A DNA stretch of 64,000 nucleotides from Rhynchopus euleeides (taxonomy: Eukaryota > Euglenozoa > Diplonemea > Diplonemida > Diplonemidae), in assembly GCA_963210315.1 (NCBI GenBank), contig OY723280.1, positions 1,798,001-1,862,000 of the forward strand, given 5' to 3'. Numbering within the stretch: position 1 is the stretch's first letter; each line of letters starts with the position of its first letter. Below, one piece after another: positions 32,208 to 42,614 of the stretch. A program made the position numbers and the translations under genes. The notes below the pieces were generated by a model. That model had not been told where the DNA came from. It did not search any database and saw only the letters and a program-made list of their open reading frames with translations.

Positions 32208-33036
32208 TCACACACAGAGATGCGCACCTGCAGAGTCGTGTGCTTGCTGCCTTCACAGGGCACCAGGTCACATGACATACATTTTAGTCCCAATGCGAAA
32301 TGCCAATGGCCCTGCTCAGTCCCATTCCCTGCCCAGCTTTCAGCCATGCTGGGCATCACGCAGGTTGGTGTCACTGCTTGTCACAGCTGTGAAGCACCGC
32401 CTTGCCTCCACTCTGCTTCTGTTGCTTCAGCCCCACAATAACGGTCCTGCGTTATGGTGGGTTGCTGTGGCTTGTGACTATCGCGTGTGGCGTCATTGTT
32501 TTTTTTGTTAGTTCGGCGTAGCCAACTGGGGAAGCTTTCTGTGCCTTTAGCTGGATCGGGCGTCCCCACTCACAGCAGGGGCACAGACCGTTTTGATTTT
32601 CAGTTTCACGGCAAAGGTTCCGCTGCAGCATTGTCTTGGCGGCCTTTCGCCGTGATGGTGCAAGATTGCTTGATCCAACTTGCTGGAGCAACTGATTGAT
32701 GCCATGATCGCTCCGTTCTGTTCGCGTTCTGCAACTTGCCCTCGTCATTTTCCATGTCCCATTTCCGATGTTCCATTCCACTGCCGTGTCGTGCAGACCC
32801 GAACAGATCACATCACTCCGAGATGGTTGCCTCTTTGCACAACATCTTGGTGTCCTGTCTCCTGTTCGATATGCACGGAACTGCAACCCCTCCGAAAACA
32901 CTTCAGCTGTCAGCTGTTGCCACTGCGATGTCTCGAGAATGAATCACGACCGAAATTCCTCATCGATGCAGACTTTGTCGAACTCGGCCTTCAGGCCAAA
33001 CACAGGAAAGCAGAGCTCGAATGACGGAACATACCA
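32208..33036 (+). repeat. Conserved 3' flank of NTF2-like unit, copy D, with ~100-bp insertion
   Basis: Same flank as the other copies, but with extra sequence at about 32498-32600 (from TTTTTTTTGTTAGTTCGGCG to ACAGACCGTTTTGATTTTCA). The conserved part resumes at TTTCACGGCAAAGGTTCCGC. The insertion has no obvious terminal repeats. Confidence 0.85.
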
Positions 33037-33114
33037 ACCCACGGCAAGCCCCCCCCCCCCCCCCCCGCCACGGCACTGCTCCTCCCGACTCCCTCCCCCT
33101 CGGCCCACATGACG

Positions 33115-33480
33115 CGCCTCGACCCGCGATACTTGACCACCCCCAGTTGGTGCCTGGGTCCGTATCGCAGCAATACGCTTTCCCAGCCTGTCGATCACAT
33201 TGGCCACGTGTGCGCTGAACGTACAGTTCTCCTCCACTACGACTCCTCGATGCTTCACCTCGGGCGGCCACTCCACCGTGTCTCCGTTGTCGAGGGTTAG
33301 CTGTGCGAGCTCACCGCGTAGGTTACTGCGGGCACTCCGCGAAAAGAATAGCATCGCCTTTGTTTTTCCCCCAGCCATTGCTAGCTGTTTGGGCTTCGAC
33401 AGGTTCTCGACCCGCCGCAACGCCTTCTTCGCTCCACTACTGAGGGCCTCTTCAAAGGTTCGCCCGTCACTGCCACCGCA
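33115..33480 (-). pseudogene. Non-LTR reverse transcriptase fragment
   Basis: About 120 residues of the region that follows the catalytic YxDD box in LINE reverse transcriptases. The order is a helix ending ENLSKPKQLAMAGGKTKAML (the KT block), LTLDNGDTVEW, VKHRGVVVEENCTFSAHVAN (the K-LG-V-D...F..H block, here HRG) and a basic helix. The catalytic palm is absent, so it is a truncated remnant, lying between the NTF2 array and the PH-like gene. Confidence 0.7.
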
Positions 33481-33645
33481 GTGTCCTCTGGGAACATGAT
33501 TGGCGTGGTGTGCCACTGTTCTCGGGCCCCGACGTCCCCCTGCCCTCCCCCATCCACCATTCCCCACACACTCCTCCACACAGCCGTGCCACACGCGTGG
33601 GCGGGGCCCACCATCCCCCAACCCCACGCCCCCCACACACCCACC

Positions 33646-35151
33646 ATGAAGAAGGCGCAGTACCCTGCCGCCCCCTCTGGCCTCTCCTATGTCGACCTCT
33701 ACAGGCAGGCCAAGGCTGAGCACCCTGCCCCTGTCCGACCCCCGCCGCAACTGCGCTGCCCAGACCTCATCGCGCTGCGCGAGGTGCGCAAGATGACCCC
33801 AGGCATTGTGGGGCACCGGCGCTGGTCGCGCTATGCATGCGTCACCCCCTTTGCCCTCCTCTGCTGCGACAAGAAGGGCTTCGTGCGCAACGCCGTCCCT
33901 CTCTCAATGCTCGCCTCGGTGAACTACGCCGTCGCAGGAGGGGGCCGCCTCACCGTGCTCTTCAACACACTCCGCATGGGGGCACCCAACAAGCCGGACC
34001 TCCCCGACATCCTGCTGGATATACAGACCAACGCGCTGGAGTTCTGCGACACCATCTTCAAGATCAAACAGCTCCGGGGCGAGGTGATGAACGACGTCTC
34101 CCAGCAGCAGTTCATCGTCGAGGCCCCTTCCCCAAAGGCACTCGAGAAGAAGGCCTTCACAGGGCGGCCCGAAGGGTACGATGTGGCTGTCACACTCCGC
34201 GAGCTTCTCAGCTGGGACAGGAAGGCGGTTGCCTACCTCGGGGAGCGGGGGTTGCTGCGGGCGCCCATCCCGAAGGATGCGAGCATCGGGGGGGCACCCA
34301 GGCGGCTGGCATCCATCCGCGCAAACCCGCTGTCTGCCATGGGGGGGGCGGAGGGAGCTGCGATGCAGTCGCAGTGTAGCTCGCCAGCGGGGGAGCCTTA
34401 CGCCTCCAAGAGGTCTCTCCGGAGGGAGAAGGCGAAGAACGACGCGAAGCGTGCCCTCGTCGGCGCGGCGAGCCCGACAGCCGATGCGTCGGATGTCGAG
34501 ATGTGCTTTTCCGACGGGGATTCGGATGACCCGCTGTCCGCAGGGAGGCGGAGCAACTTCACCTCCGCCACCATCAAAGATCTCGCCAGGGGGTTCTCGC
34601 ATGTCCTGCGCGGGTTTGCGGCCCGCACAGCGGGCAGCACCCAGGGGAGCCCGCAGCTGGGGACGCCCGCCTCCACGATGTACCCCAGGGGGGGGGGCAT
34701 GGGGGGGACGGACGCGTCGCCCACCGTGGTGGAGCTGCAGATCGCGGCGTGGTCGGAGTGCAGCCAGCGGTCGCAGAGGGTGTTCGATATGGCGGAGATC
34801 GGCAACATGGAGGAGGGAGGGTCCACCACGGGGGAGGAGGCGACCCCGACGGAGGAGGAGCTGATCCAGTCTCGGCTGGGGCGTGGCGGGGGTGCTGCGC
34901 GGCGGCGGCAGGGGATGGTGCCCGACAGTGAGCTGTACGGCAGTATCGATGCGCTGCCCGACGCGCCAGGGGACTCCCCGATGGTGTACAGCCCCGTCCT
35001 GCGCGGGGCGGGTCCCGTCGTGTGCTCGCCTCCACCCAACATCAAGCCTCTGTCGAAGAAGTCACGCGCCAGGCCAGCAGGCATCCCCCCCCTTCCTCCA
35101 TCCAACCCTGCCTCGCCACGCAGCTTCCACGGCGTGTCCCCAAGGAGGTGA
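33646..35151 (+). CDS. PH/TH1-like domain protein, single exon
   Basis: I start at ATG 33646 (context CACCATGA), giving MKKAQYPAAPSGLSYVDLYR and 501 residues; earlier residues in the frame are low-complexity. Residues ~40-150 form a compact beta-rich domain: helix, VGHRRWSRYACVTPFALLCC, then FVRNAVPLSMLASVNYAV, then LPDILLDIQ and a C-terminal helix. The same order with shared LPD(I/V)LLD(I/V) and helix occurs in the gene at 42615, so they are paralogues. The pattern resembles PH folds such as the myosin TH1 domain, but residue identity to any named family is low. The C-terminal half is Ser/Gly/Pro-rich and likely disordered, ending RSFHGVSPRR. The ORF is long and intronless with GC-rich third positions. 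Confidence 0.75.
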   Translation: MKKAQYPAAPSGLSYVDLYRQAKAEHPAPVRPPPQLRCPDLIALREVRKMTPGIVGHRRWSRYACVTPFALLCCDKKGFVRNAVPLSMLASVNYAVAGGGRLTVLFNTLRMGAPNKPDLPDILLDIQTNALEFCDTIFKIKQLRGEVMNDVSQQQFIVEAPSPKALEKKAFTGRPEGYDVAVTLRELLSWDRKAVAYLGERGLLRAPIPKDASIGGAPRRLASIRANPLSAMGGAEGAAMQSQCSSPAGEPYASKRSLRREKAKNDAKRALVGAASPTADASDVEMCFSDGDSDDPLSAGRRSNFTSATIKDLARGFSHVLRGFAARTAGSTQGSPQLGTPASTMYPRGGGMGGTDASPTVVELQIAAWSECSQRSQRVFDMAEIGNMEEGGSTTGEEATPTEEELIQSRLGRGGGAARRRQGMVPDSELYGSIDALPDAPGDSPMVYSPVLRGAGPVVCSPPPNIKPLSKKSRARPAGIPPLPPSNPASPRSFHGVSPRR

Positions 35152-38100
35152 GATGGGGGTGCTGGGTGGGTCGGGGACCCAGGGGAGGGGAGGGTGGGGG
35201 GGGGGAGTGCCCCTCGGGTTCGAGCGAAAAAAAATCTTCGATGCGCCTTGGCAGGGGGCTCAAGGTGGAGGTTCCGAGGGGTGGGTGGGGGTAGGTTGGG
35301 GCGGCTGTCTGGTTCCTGGCAGCAAGGGAGGGGGGGGTGGGTGGGGGGTATGTTTTTCTCGTTTCCTCGGTTTCTTCTGGCCACCACATAAATGTCGTCT
35401 TCCTCTTTCTCTTTTTCCATTACCTTGGTTTTTTTTGGGCTTGTTTTGGTCTGGCCTGGAAGGCGGGGCCGTGTCGACACATTTATTTGCCGTTTGCTGC
35501 TTCCTATGGTCAGGTGAAGTGTGTATGATGTGTTATATCTCACTCTCGGTATGAAGGGCGGGTGGACCTGGCCTGCACCCTGCACCCTGCAGGCCACCCA
35601 CGCTTGCCCAAAAGAGCTTCACATATGCCCTACGGACCTACAGACCTACAGTAGATACCCTACCAAGAGCAGGTGCCCGGTGTGTTCTGCATCAAGGAAA
35701 TACGTTCACCCTCGCCCTAACCTGTGTGCAACGAACGTGCGCAGGTAGAAACGCAGCGACAAGGGAATGATCGGCGTTAGCCGTCAATGTGTCTGCAAAA
35801 TTCACCCACCTTTCTAAGAATCTTTCCACAATGCTTTGTCTGCGGGTTCATGCGATCAAAAAGGCGCCCCCCATCTATCCAAAAGAACACCGGAAAATGG
35901 CCTTTTCAGAGGGGGGTATCGGATGATCTTCTCGTTGTTCTCCATGCTTGATCCTTGTTGCCTTTCCGTTGCACCTCGGGGTGTGTGTGTGTGTGTGGTT
36001 ATAAAGTTTTAAGGCGGTGTCGCCCTGCACGGGCAGTAGCACCTCCCCTTCAGTATCGCACTCCCGAAGGATTCCCCAACACGGCGTGACACCGGTTTCG
36101 ACGCGTACTCTTCGTACCCCTCCCCCCGGCCGCGTCTCTTCAGCGAAGAACCGGGGATAATCGGACCAGGGCTAGCTAAACCCTGGTGGTGTCACGGGTG
36201 GGGTTGGAGAGGGAGAAAAGGAAGAAATAAAGTTGCGAAAAAGTCAAACACTGACACGTGAAATCAATAAAAAAGGCGGTATTTATCGCCCCCTTGCTGC
36301 GACGAAGACACTAAATAGTCAGGCCGCTTCAAGAGTCTTGAGGGCTTGAAGGTAGAAACAGGTTGCTGATGAGCCTCAGGAGCAGGCACCTTTTGTCCGC
36401 CCACATGACCTTCGCCCGAAGGCGAACCTCGTCCAGCTTGGCTCGATCGCCACAGAGAAGGGGATCATTCTCCGCTGTGGTGAACATCTTAAAAACCGAG
36501 GGTGCAGAGGTGGGGCAGCCCACTGGTGCGACAGCAGACCGCCCCCGGATAGCTATAACTAGTGCATAGGAAGCATTTGTGTGTGTGTGTGTGTGCGTTC
36601 CCACGCTGAGCCAAGTCTGCACATCAACCGACTTCCAGCACCCCTTCTGCCCTCACTCAAAACCCCCTCCTCGACTGGGGGGGTGGGGGCCTCGCGAGCC
36701 TGAGAACTGCATCGCGGCCAGGGCGAATACACAACGTCCCCTCCCACCCCACCCAACACTGCCCTGCGCCTTCGCCAGTTGCTCAAGACCCCCTCTCCCG
36801 TCGTATAATATGGTTTCCTCTGTGTGCAGACCGCTGTTTTGGCCGGATTGCCAATGAACGTAGAAGGCCTGGTTGACGCGTGTTCACCATAGGCACACAT
36901 CTGCGGTGGGTGGGTGGGGGTGAGGAGGGGAGCCAGCCCTTCGCAATCAGCCTGTGACTTGAAAGGTCAAGCCTCGGGCATCGCGGTGAGGGTGCCGGGT
37001 CACAGCGAGAATTTTTAGGATCTTGTCTCTTCTTGGAATGTGAAGTGGCCCTGTCTTCCAGTCTGTCCGACGTGCCTCTGAATCCTGAAATCTAGAGGTC
37101 TCTGAGGCTGGGAGGTGTGCCCGGCTCAGACTCAGTGCGAGTGCATGTCATGCGGGTGGGCCTTCAAGCTCTCTCTGTGGCAGGACTGCGACAGGTTGCC
37201 TCTCCTCCTTACGGGAGGCGGCTCGCTTTGCTGCCCTTCTGAGCGACAGCCACCCTTGCGTGCAATCAAAACCAAAGCAACCCCCAGAGGCCCTGCGCAA
37301 AGTCAACATTTTTGAAACAGAAAAGGTCACGTGCGCGAACACTTCGCTTCCTTCATATCTTTCCCTGCACAGCTGCGATGGATGGACACGTGATTTGTTC
37401 TTTCCTGTCTGTGCTCATTCAACGACGCACGAAAAAATCTCCCGGCAAAAGGCGTGGACTAAGGTGTCTCTCGGTGTGGCATCCACATCTCTAGAAACAA
37501 TCACGCCTGAGCGGACTGGATGTTGGGGTTCGCGTCGCTGGCACCGCACCTCGAGAGGCGAGAGGGGATCGAACCCGCCGTACGCCTGAGCGATGGCAGA
37601 TGCCGCGAACACAATATTACGGGAGAAACCGCTATCAAAGATCTGGCGGTGCAGAAGGAATAAGCGAATTTTGCCGCTTTTTTATCACTGCACGGCTATC
37701 ACCATCGCCCCCCCCCCCCCCCCCCCTCACGCCCACCGCCGTATCTTATCAACCTTCCGATGCCGCTGCCGCTATGTTCCAAACAGACCCCATATAGGAT
37801 GGGCCATGCGACTTTCGAACAACGCATGAACAACCGTGTTGAGTTCTCAAATTGACAAGAGAAAGTATAAGCAAGGATGACCAGACCCAGACACGCGTCA
37901 CTCCGGCTCATATTGTCTGTGCCCATTATGGGACACAGTAATGGGTGCGTTGTCTGATAACGCTGTCAGGCGTTACGACCCGCTGTGCATGTGGAGCTAT
38001 TATGCAAACAGGGAGGAGGGGTGGGAGGGGAGGGGAAGGGGGGGGGGGGTGATTGATGTGTTGTTGGGACACCTGAGAATGGGCCCCGAGTCCTGAGTCC

Positions 38101-38603
38101 TGAGTTTTGTGGCGCGGGTCCTCACGGCCCTGCTCCTGCGCCGCCGAAAAAAATCACCGAAGCCACGTTCGATTCCACATGCATCCTCTTTCTGGCACTC
38201 CCCGCCGCCACACAAGGTGGAGTGGCAGGGGGTGCCGCTTCGACCCCTCTCCCACACACACGGAAGCTTTGACGGAAGCCCTTTTGCAGCTCTCTCAGGA
38301 AAGGAAGCTTGGCTGCTGGGTTGCGGGGCCACACTGCACTGCCCCTGCCCCCCACCCCCCCTCTCCCCTCCCATCCCCCACGCATGGCGTTGCATCTTGA
38401 CAAGCTTGATGTCTGGTGTTGCTTGCTTCAGGAGAGTCCCGTCCGGCCCGGGTGGGGCGTTGTCAACCCTCTCCTGTATCTCGGACGACTTGGAGTGCCA
38501 GGTGCCAGGATGATCTCTTGTTTGGGGCGGTTGTCTCTTTCATTATTCTGTGCCGGCCCCTCCGGCTTCCACACACCCTCTCTCAGAGGAGGAACGCTGC
38601 ACA
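35152..38603. other. 3.4-kb spacer without a supportable protein gene
   Basis: It contains a GT microsatellite (35985-35998), a structured element (36083-36195), another GT run (36579-36594) and poly-C (37707-37727). A minus-strand frame at 36329-36622 has protein-like composition (FKMFTTAENDPLLCGDRAKL) but no recognised family and may be a retroelement scrap. Confidence 0.4.
36083..36195. other. Possible structured RNA or retroelement 3' end
   Basis: Outer complementary arms CGTGACACC and GGTGTCACG (36083 and 36187) enclose two smaller hairpins, GTAC-TCTTC-GTAC near 36104 and AGGG-CTAGCTAAA-CCCT near 36168. I do not recognise a known RNA family. The AAATAAAG/AATAAAAAAG A-rich sequence that follows (36222-36275) would also fit a LINE 3' end. 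Confidence 0.35.
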
Positions 38604-39101
38604 ATGCTCGCCGCTGCAGTTGCTCTCAGCACGGTGGTGCTGTCGGGATACCTGCAGCGCGACGCAGATGCCTTTGTCGGCGCTCAGCACTGGTGGGAGA
38701 GCGGGTGGTACGCAACAGGCGGGTTGAAGGAGCACTATGACGGCTACTTCTGCCTGTGCAGCTGCAACGCCACCGAGGAGGGCGTGTTCTGCAAGGGCGG
38801 CGGCGTGCACCCCGACAAGACCCCTGTTGCGACCTTCCTCGCTGTCTTCTCACAGGAACGCGACTCCACCTGGCTGGGCAGGCTGGCGACCTACGACACC
38901 GGCAGCCCGTTTGTCGACACCTTCACGCAGCTGACCCCTGGCGGGCCTGCGAACTACACGGGCGTCTCCCAGGCACAGGGCAGCGGCAGCTTCGTGTGGA
39001 GGGGGTACATGGGTGGGGTTGACTGCCAGCACCACACCTACTGCGACGGCTACTGCAACAGCTCTGCGCAGTACACCAAGTGGAGCCGCGGGTGCCCCTG
39101 A
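38604..39101 (+). CDS. Small secreted cysteine-rich protein
   Basis: 165 residues from ATG 38604 (context CACAATGC). MLAAAVALSTVVLSGYLQ is a signal peptide with a hydrophobic core and likely cleavage after DADA. The mature part has two Cys clusters, CLCSC with a following C (near residues 49-62) and C..CxxxC..C near the C-terminus, eight Cys in all. It has three N-glycosylation sequons (NAT, NYT, NSS) and many Trp/Tyr/Gly residues. This suggests an extracellular disulfide-bonded protein; no family was recognised. An extended frame upstream to 38550 is less likely because it would bury the signal peptide. Confidence 0.7.
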   Translation: MLAAAVALSTVVLSGYLQRDADAFVGAQHWWESGWYATGGLKEHYDGYFCLCSCNATEEGVFCKGGGVHPDKTPVATFLAVFSQERDSTWLGRLATYDTGSPFVDTFTQLTPGGPANYTGVSQAQGSGSFVWRGYMGGVDCQHHTYCDGYCNSSAQYTKWSRGCP

Positions 39102-39879
39102 GCCTTTCTCCGACAGGGGGTGTGGGGCCACAGGCTCGCTTGTCACTCGACCCACCACCCCCACGTCACCCACGGGGTGGTGGTGCGACATCGCATCAGT
39201 CACATTATCCGGACGTGATATTTCTTAGAGGGTGCTGGTGGTGGCATGCGCACACCACACACCTCAACCCGCGGACCTACACATGTGAGCTGTGGCTCCT
39301 TCTTGCAGCATTACACTGCCTGCTGCAAAGGGCGCTGCTCCTTTGTGTCTTGATTTCCTCGAGGTTGCATAGGTGGCACAGGAAAATCCCCGGGGAGGGG
39401 CCTTGGCAGGATCACCGCCAAAATTCGTTCAAAAAGAGTGTGTGTCAGTGGGTGGGGATGCCCTTTCCACCCCCGATGTGTGGGCCTCTCCCCCTCTCCC
39501 TCCTCTCCTCTCTCTTCTCTCGCCTGCTTTGAGTGTTCCCACCACCGGGTTCTACCCTTTTCTCCGTGCCTATTCCTTACAATTATGCTGGGATCTTGCG
39601 GACCCCTCCGCGCGCCCCACTCCCTGCAGGGAGTCGTGTTCTCAAAGAGCGGGGTGGTGTCTGCAGTCCCACAGAACAGTTGCGACGCAGTGCAGGGGTG
39701 GGGTGGCGGGAGGGAGGGGGTCACGGTGTGCTCTCTGGAAGGCACACCGCCAATATCTCCCCCCCCCCGCCCCACCCCACCCCCCCCCCCCCCGCCTCTG
39801 TATTAGTGTGGTGTTCTGTTTTATCCGTGGGGGTTTGGTGTGCGCCACTGGGGGGGGGGGCATTGTTGTTAGCCCCCAT
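39102..39879. other. No gene seen
   Basis: C-rich spacer with pyrimidine tracts, ending at the AT-rich inverted-repeat element. Confidence 0.4.
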
Positions 39880-41480
39880 TTAAAACTTTACGTTTTAAAC
39901 GTTTTAAATGTTTTAAATGTTTTAAATTAAAACGCGTTTTAAATTAATTTAAAACGGAGTTTAAAACGGGGGTTAAAACAGGGCGTTTCTGTGGTGTTTT
40001 CACACCAAAAAAAAAAATTCGGCCAAAAATTTTTTTCCATGCCCCCTGAGGCCCCCCAGCTCATATTCTGGGTGATTATTCCTGCATTCCTGTCACAGCG
40101 GACACATTATTGGTGGAAAATAGGTGGCACTGACGTTGTGGTGAGGGTTGCATCAATCGCACCGGCATCAGTTGGCACACCCCCTCCGTTGTTCTCAGGA
40201 ATAATGCAGTTTGACATCAGCATATTTCTGGAGTGTCGAATCTTCATCTTGCATCACTCGATGTGCACCCTTTTGAGCTGAATCCATGATACAAAGTCGC
40301 AGGTTGAAGGCCGGATCACCATGATGGGGATGGCAATGGACCCAGCGAACTCCACCAGCTCCTTCGACAGTCCTGGAAGCACCTTCTGGAAAAGTTGCAC
40401 AGTTCCAGTTGCCACCTGGAGCCTACCTTTGGCCTGCCCCTCTTTGAGAGGAGCATATCTGTATTCCCTTTACTCTCCTATGGACGCCCGACTTCTCTGA
40501 TCGAGAGAAGCCTACAAAAGGCGTAACCATCCTCGTCATCTATTCTTTGCCTCCAACTTTCACTTTTGCAGAACGGATCCCGACGAACTCCAAACAGGAA
40601 GTGCAGCCAGCTTCATCACGGCTGTGTTCAACAAGACAGCCAGGTGATGTTGTTGCTGTCAGAACGATGGTTGCAGCACTCGGCTGCGCCCCACCTGGGG
40701 TTGCTCTGGCTGTTGCCAAGCTAGTGTTTGGGACAATTATTGATCACCTAGCCATTCTCTCGGCACCCTAATGATCGTGGGTAGGCAGCAGGAACCTGCA
40801 CTCTGGGGGGACATCATCGATGAGTTTCTTTGAAGAAACCGGCGGCTACCGCTGGAGTTAAGGTCCGAAGGGGTCAGTACCACGGGCGCCACACCGCTCG
40901 TGTTGGGGCATCGGGTTTCGGTGAAGGCGGGGGCGCTGAGAAAGCGAAATGTACGGAACAAGCAATGATCAACCATACACCAGCAAGTCAAACAGGCACC
41001 ACCGTTGGATCGTTCGTGCACCCGAGTCTGTACTGTACCATCCTGAATCTTTTCTGGGTGATTGTCAACGATGAGGGCATGAGCTTGCGTCAGGGTGAGC
41101 AGAGGAACGGGTTGAGGCCAGGGTGAATGGAGAGTGAAAAGTAGCCCACTTCACCAGGAGGCGAATTTTCGCAGAAAGCCCTGCCACACAGCTGTGTTTG
41201 CCTGATCATGCTCAAAAGGCCTGCAATAGGCTATTTCACACAGGGAATTTGTTCACCCATTTGGGACCCCCAGGGAGCCTCAAAATTGGATTTTTTTGCC
41301 GAAGATGGCCTCAGATGGCCCAAAACGACCAATTTTGGGTTCCAGAAAAAAAAATCGAAAAGTCTCCCCCTATATTTTGCAGGGTTTTTTGCCGTTTTAA
41401 ACCCCGTTTTAAACCCCATTTTAAATAATTTAAAACGGCGTTTTAAACTTTAAAACGTTTAAAATGTTTAAAACTCGGTT
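39880..41480. mobile_element. Element with ~90-bp TTTAAAA-rich inverted ends
   Basis: 39880-39977 and 41393-41478 are inverted copies made of TTTTAAA units (AACGCGTTTTAAATTAATTT against its complement AAATAATTTAAAACGGCGTT). The 1.4-kb interior has a minus-strand stretch near 40270-40440 that reads LFQKVLPGLSKELVEFAGSI in one frame and then breaks, a likely decayed ORF. No target duplication was identified, so the class is unknown. Confidence 0.55.
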
Positions 41481-42157
41481 TCTAACAACACTGGGGGGGG
41501 GGGGGGGGCGGAAAAACCCACCCCCGGTTTCGATATCATCCATTGCATTATTTCGACCGTTTTTTTTGTCGGTGCCAGTTGGGGTCCTCGCGACCCCAAC
41601 TGTGTGACTGGGTGAGAAAAAGCGAGCAGCAGCCCCACTTCCCCCCCACTGACTGACGAGCTGTGTGACTGGTAGAGAGACCCCCCCCCCCCCCCCGGTT
41701 GAAAACTGGTATTCTCCCTTCGCTCCCATCCCCCCCGGCAGCGTGTTTGCGTTCGCAGGGAGAAAAAAACTCACCGTCTCTTTTGCGCGCCTCGCTGCCC
41801 CGCCCCCTTCACGTTAGTGTCCATCAGTGTGCGCGTTGTGTCCCCTTCCCTTTCTCCTCCCTTCCCCATTTCACCCACCCTTCCCCCCCCGCCGTGCTGT
41901 AGGTCGGCAGGGTGGGACACCTGAAAGTGTTGCGGTGGGTGGGACGGGGAGGGGCGTCGCACCGAGGGGGGGCATAGCAGCAGCAGCAGCACAACGACCC
42001 CCCCCCCCTCCCACACATAGCCCCACTCTTCTCTCCCTCGCTTGACAGCGTGCCGTGGCGCACTCCTCTGGAAAGCTCCAGTCAACAGAAGCACCACGCA
42101 AGCCCTACGGTCACACCTGACACGTTTTGGCTTTCACCATCTCCCTCCACCTACCAT
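41481..42157. other. No gene seen
   Basis: Poly-G (41503-41518) and poly-C runs, with a short palindrome GTTGGGGTCCTCGCGACCCC near 41579. Confidence 0.4.
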
Positions 42158-42256
42158 ATTGCAGTTTGGGTTAGCGTGCTGGCATCGCAGAGTGGTCCCT
42201 AGGGTCCACACCGTAAGAAACTGGCCCCGCTATCCTCCTCCTGCTCTACGTGACCC
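42158..42256 (-). mobile_element. Inverted fragment of the LINE 3' untranslated end
   Basis: Its reverse complement follows the 3' end seen at 47333-47435 and 50361-50460: GTCACGTAGAGCA, AGGATAGCGGGGCC, a central hairpin, then CTGCGATGCCAGCACGCTAA and CCCAAACTGCAAT. The central part is diverged. No LINE coding part accompanies it, so it is a short, old insertion 360 bp upstream of the four-exon gene. Confidence 0.85.
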
Positions 42257-42614
42257 CCTATACCACCCTCCCCCTACTCTGGATAGGATCTCTCCACTGT
42301 CACACACACACCCTATGATCGGCAGGATACACCACAGCAGCACACCGCACCCCTCCCCCCGAGACCTCGGTGTCACACGCGCCTCTCTGGCACAGTTGTT
42401 TGCCAACCAACTGTTCTTGGCCAACGAGCAGGCTCCCACCCAGCCCAAAGAACACCTCACACCTTCCTCCCCAAGCAACCCCCACATAATGCCCGGCAAC
42501 TAACAGGCTGCTGACCACCCCCTCACTGGGAGGTGGGGCAAGGGGAGTGCACCCTGGGAGGATGCGACAAGGCCCCACATCTCCCCCTCGCCTCCCACGC
42601 ACGCACTCGGCAGC

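Noticed and set aside
32944..33816. 290-codon minus-strand ORF as one gene
   Set aside because: It joins a C/G-run, a LINE RT scrap, the conserved NTF2 flank and the antisense of the PH-like gene; only the RT part is meaningful.
36360..36400. CTGATGAG motif like a hammerhead ribozyme core
   Set aside because: No GAAA segment or closing stem at suitable spacing.
37552..37620. tRNA-like T-arm (GGGTTCGATCCC on the minus strand)
   Set aside because: One mismatch in the T stem, and no matching acceptor or anticodon arm upstream.
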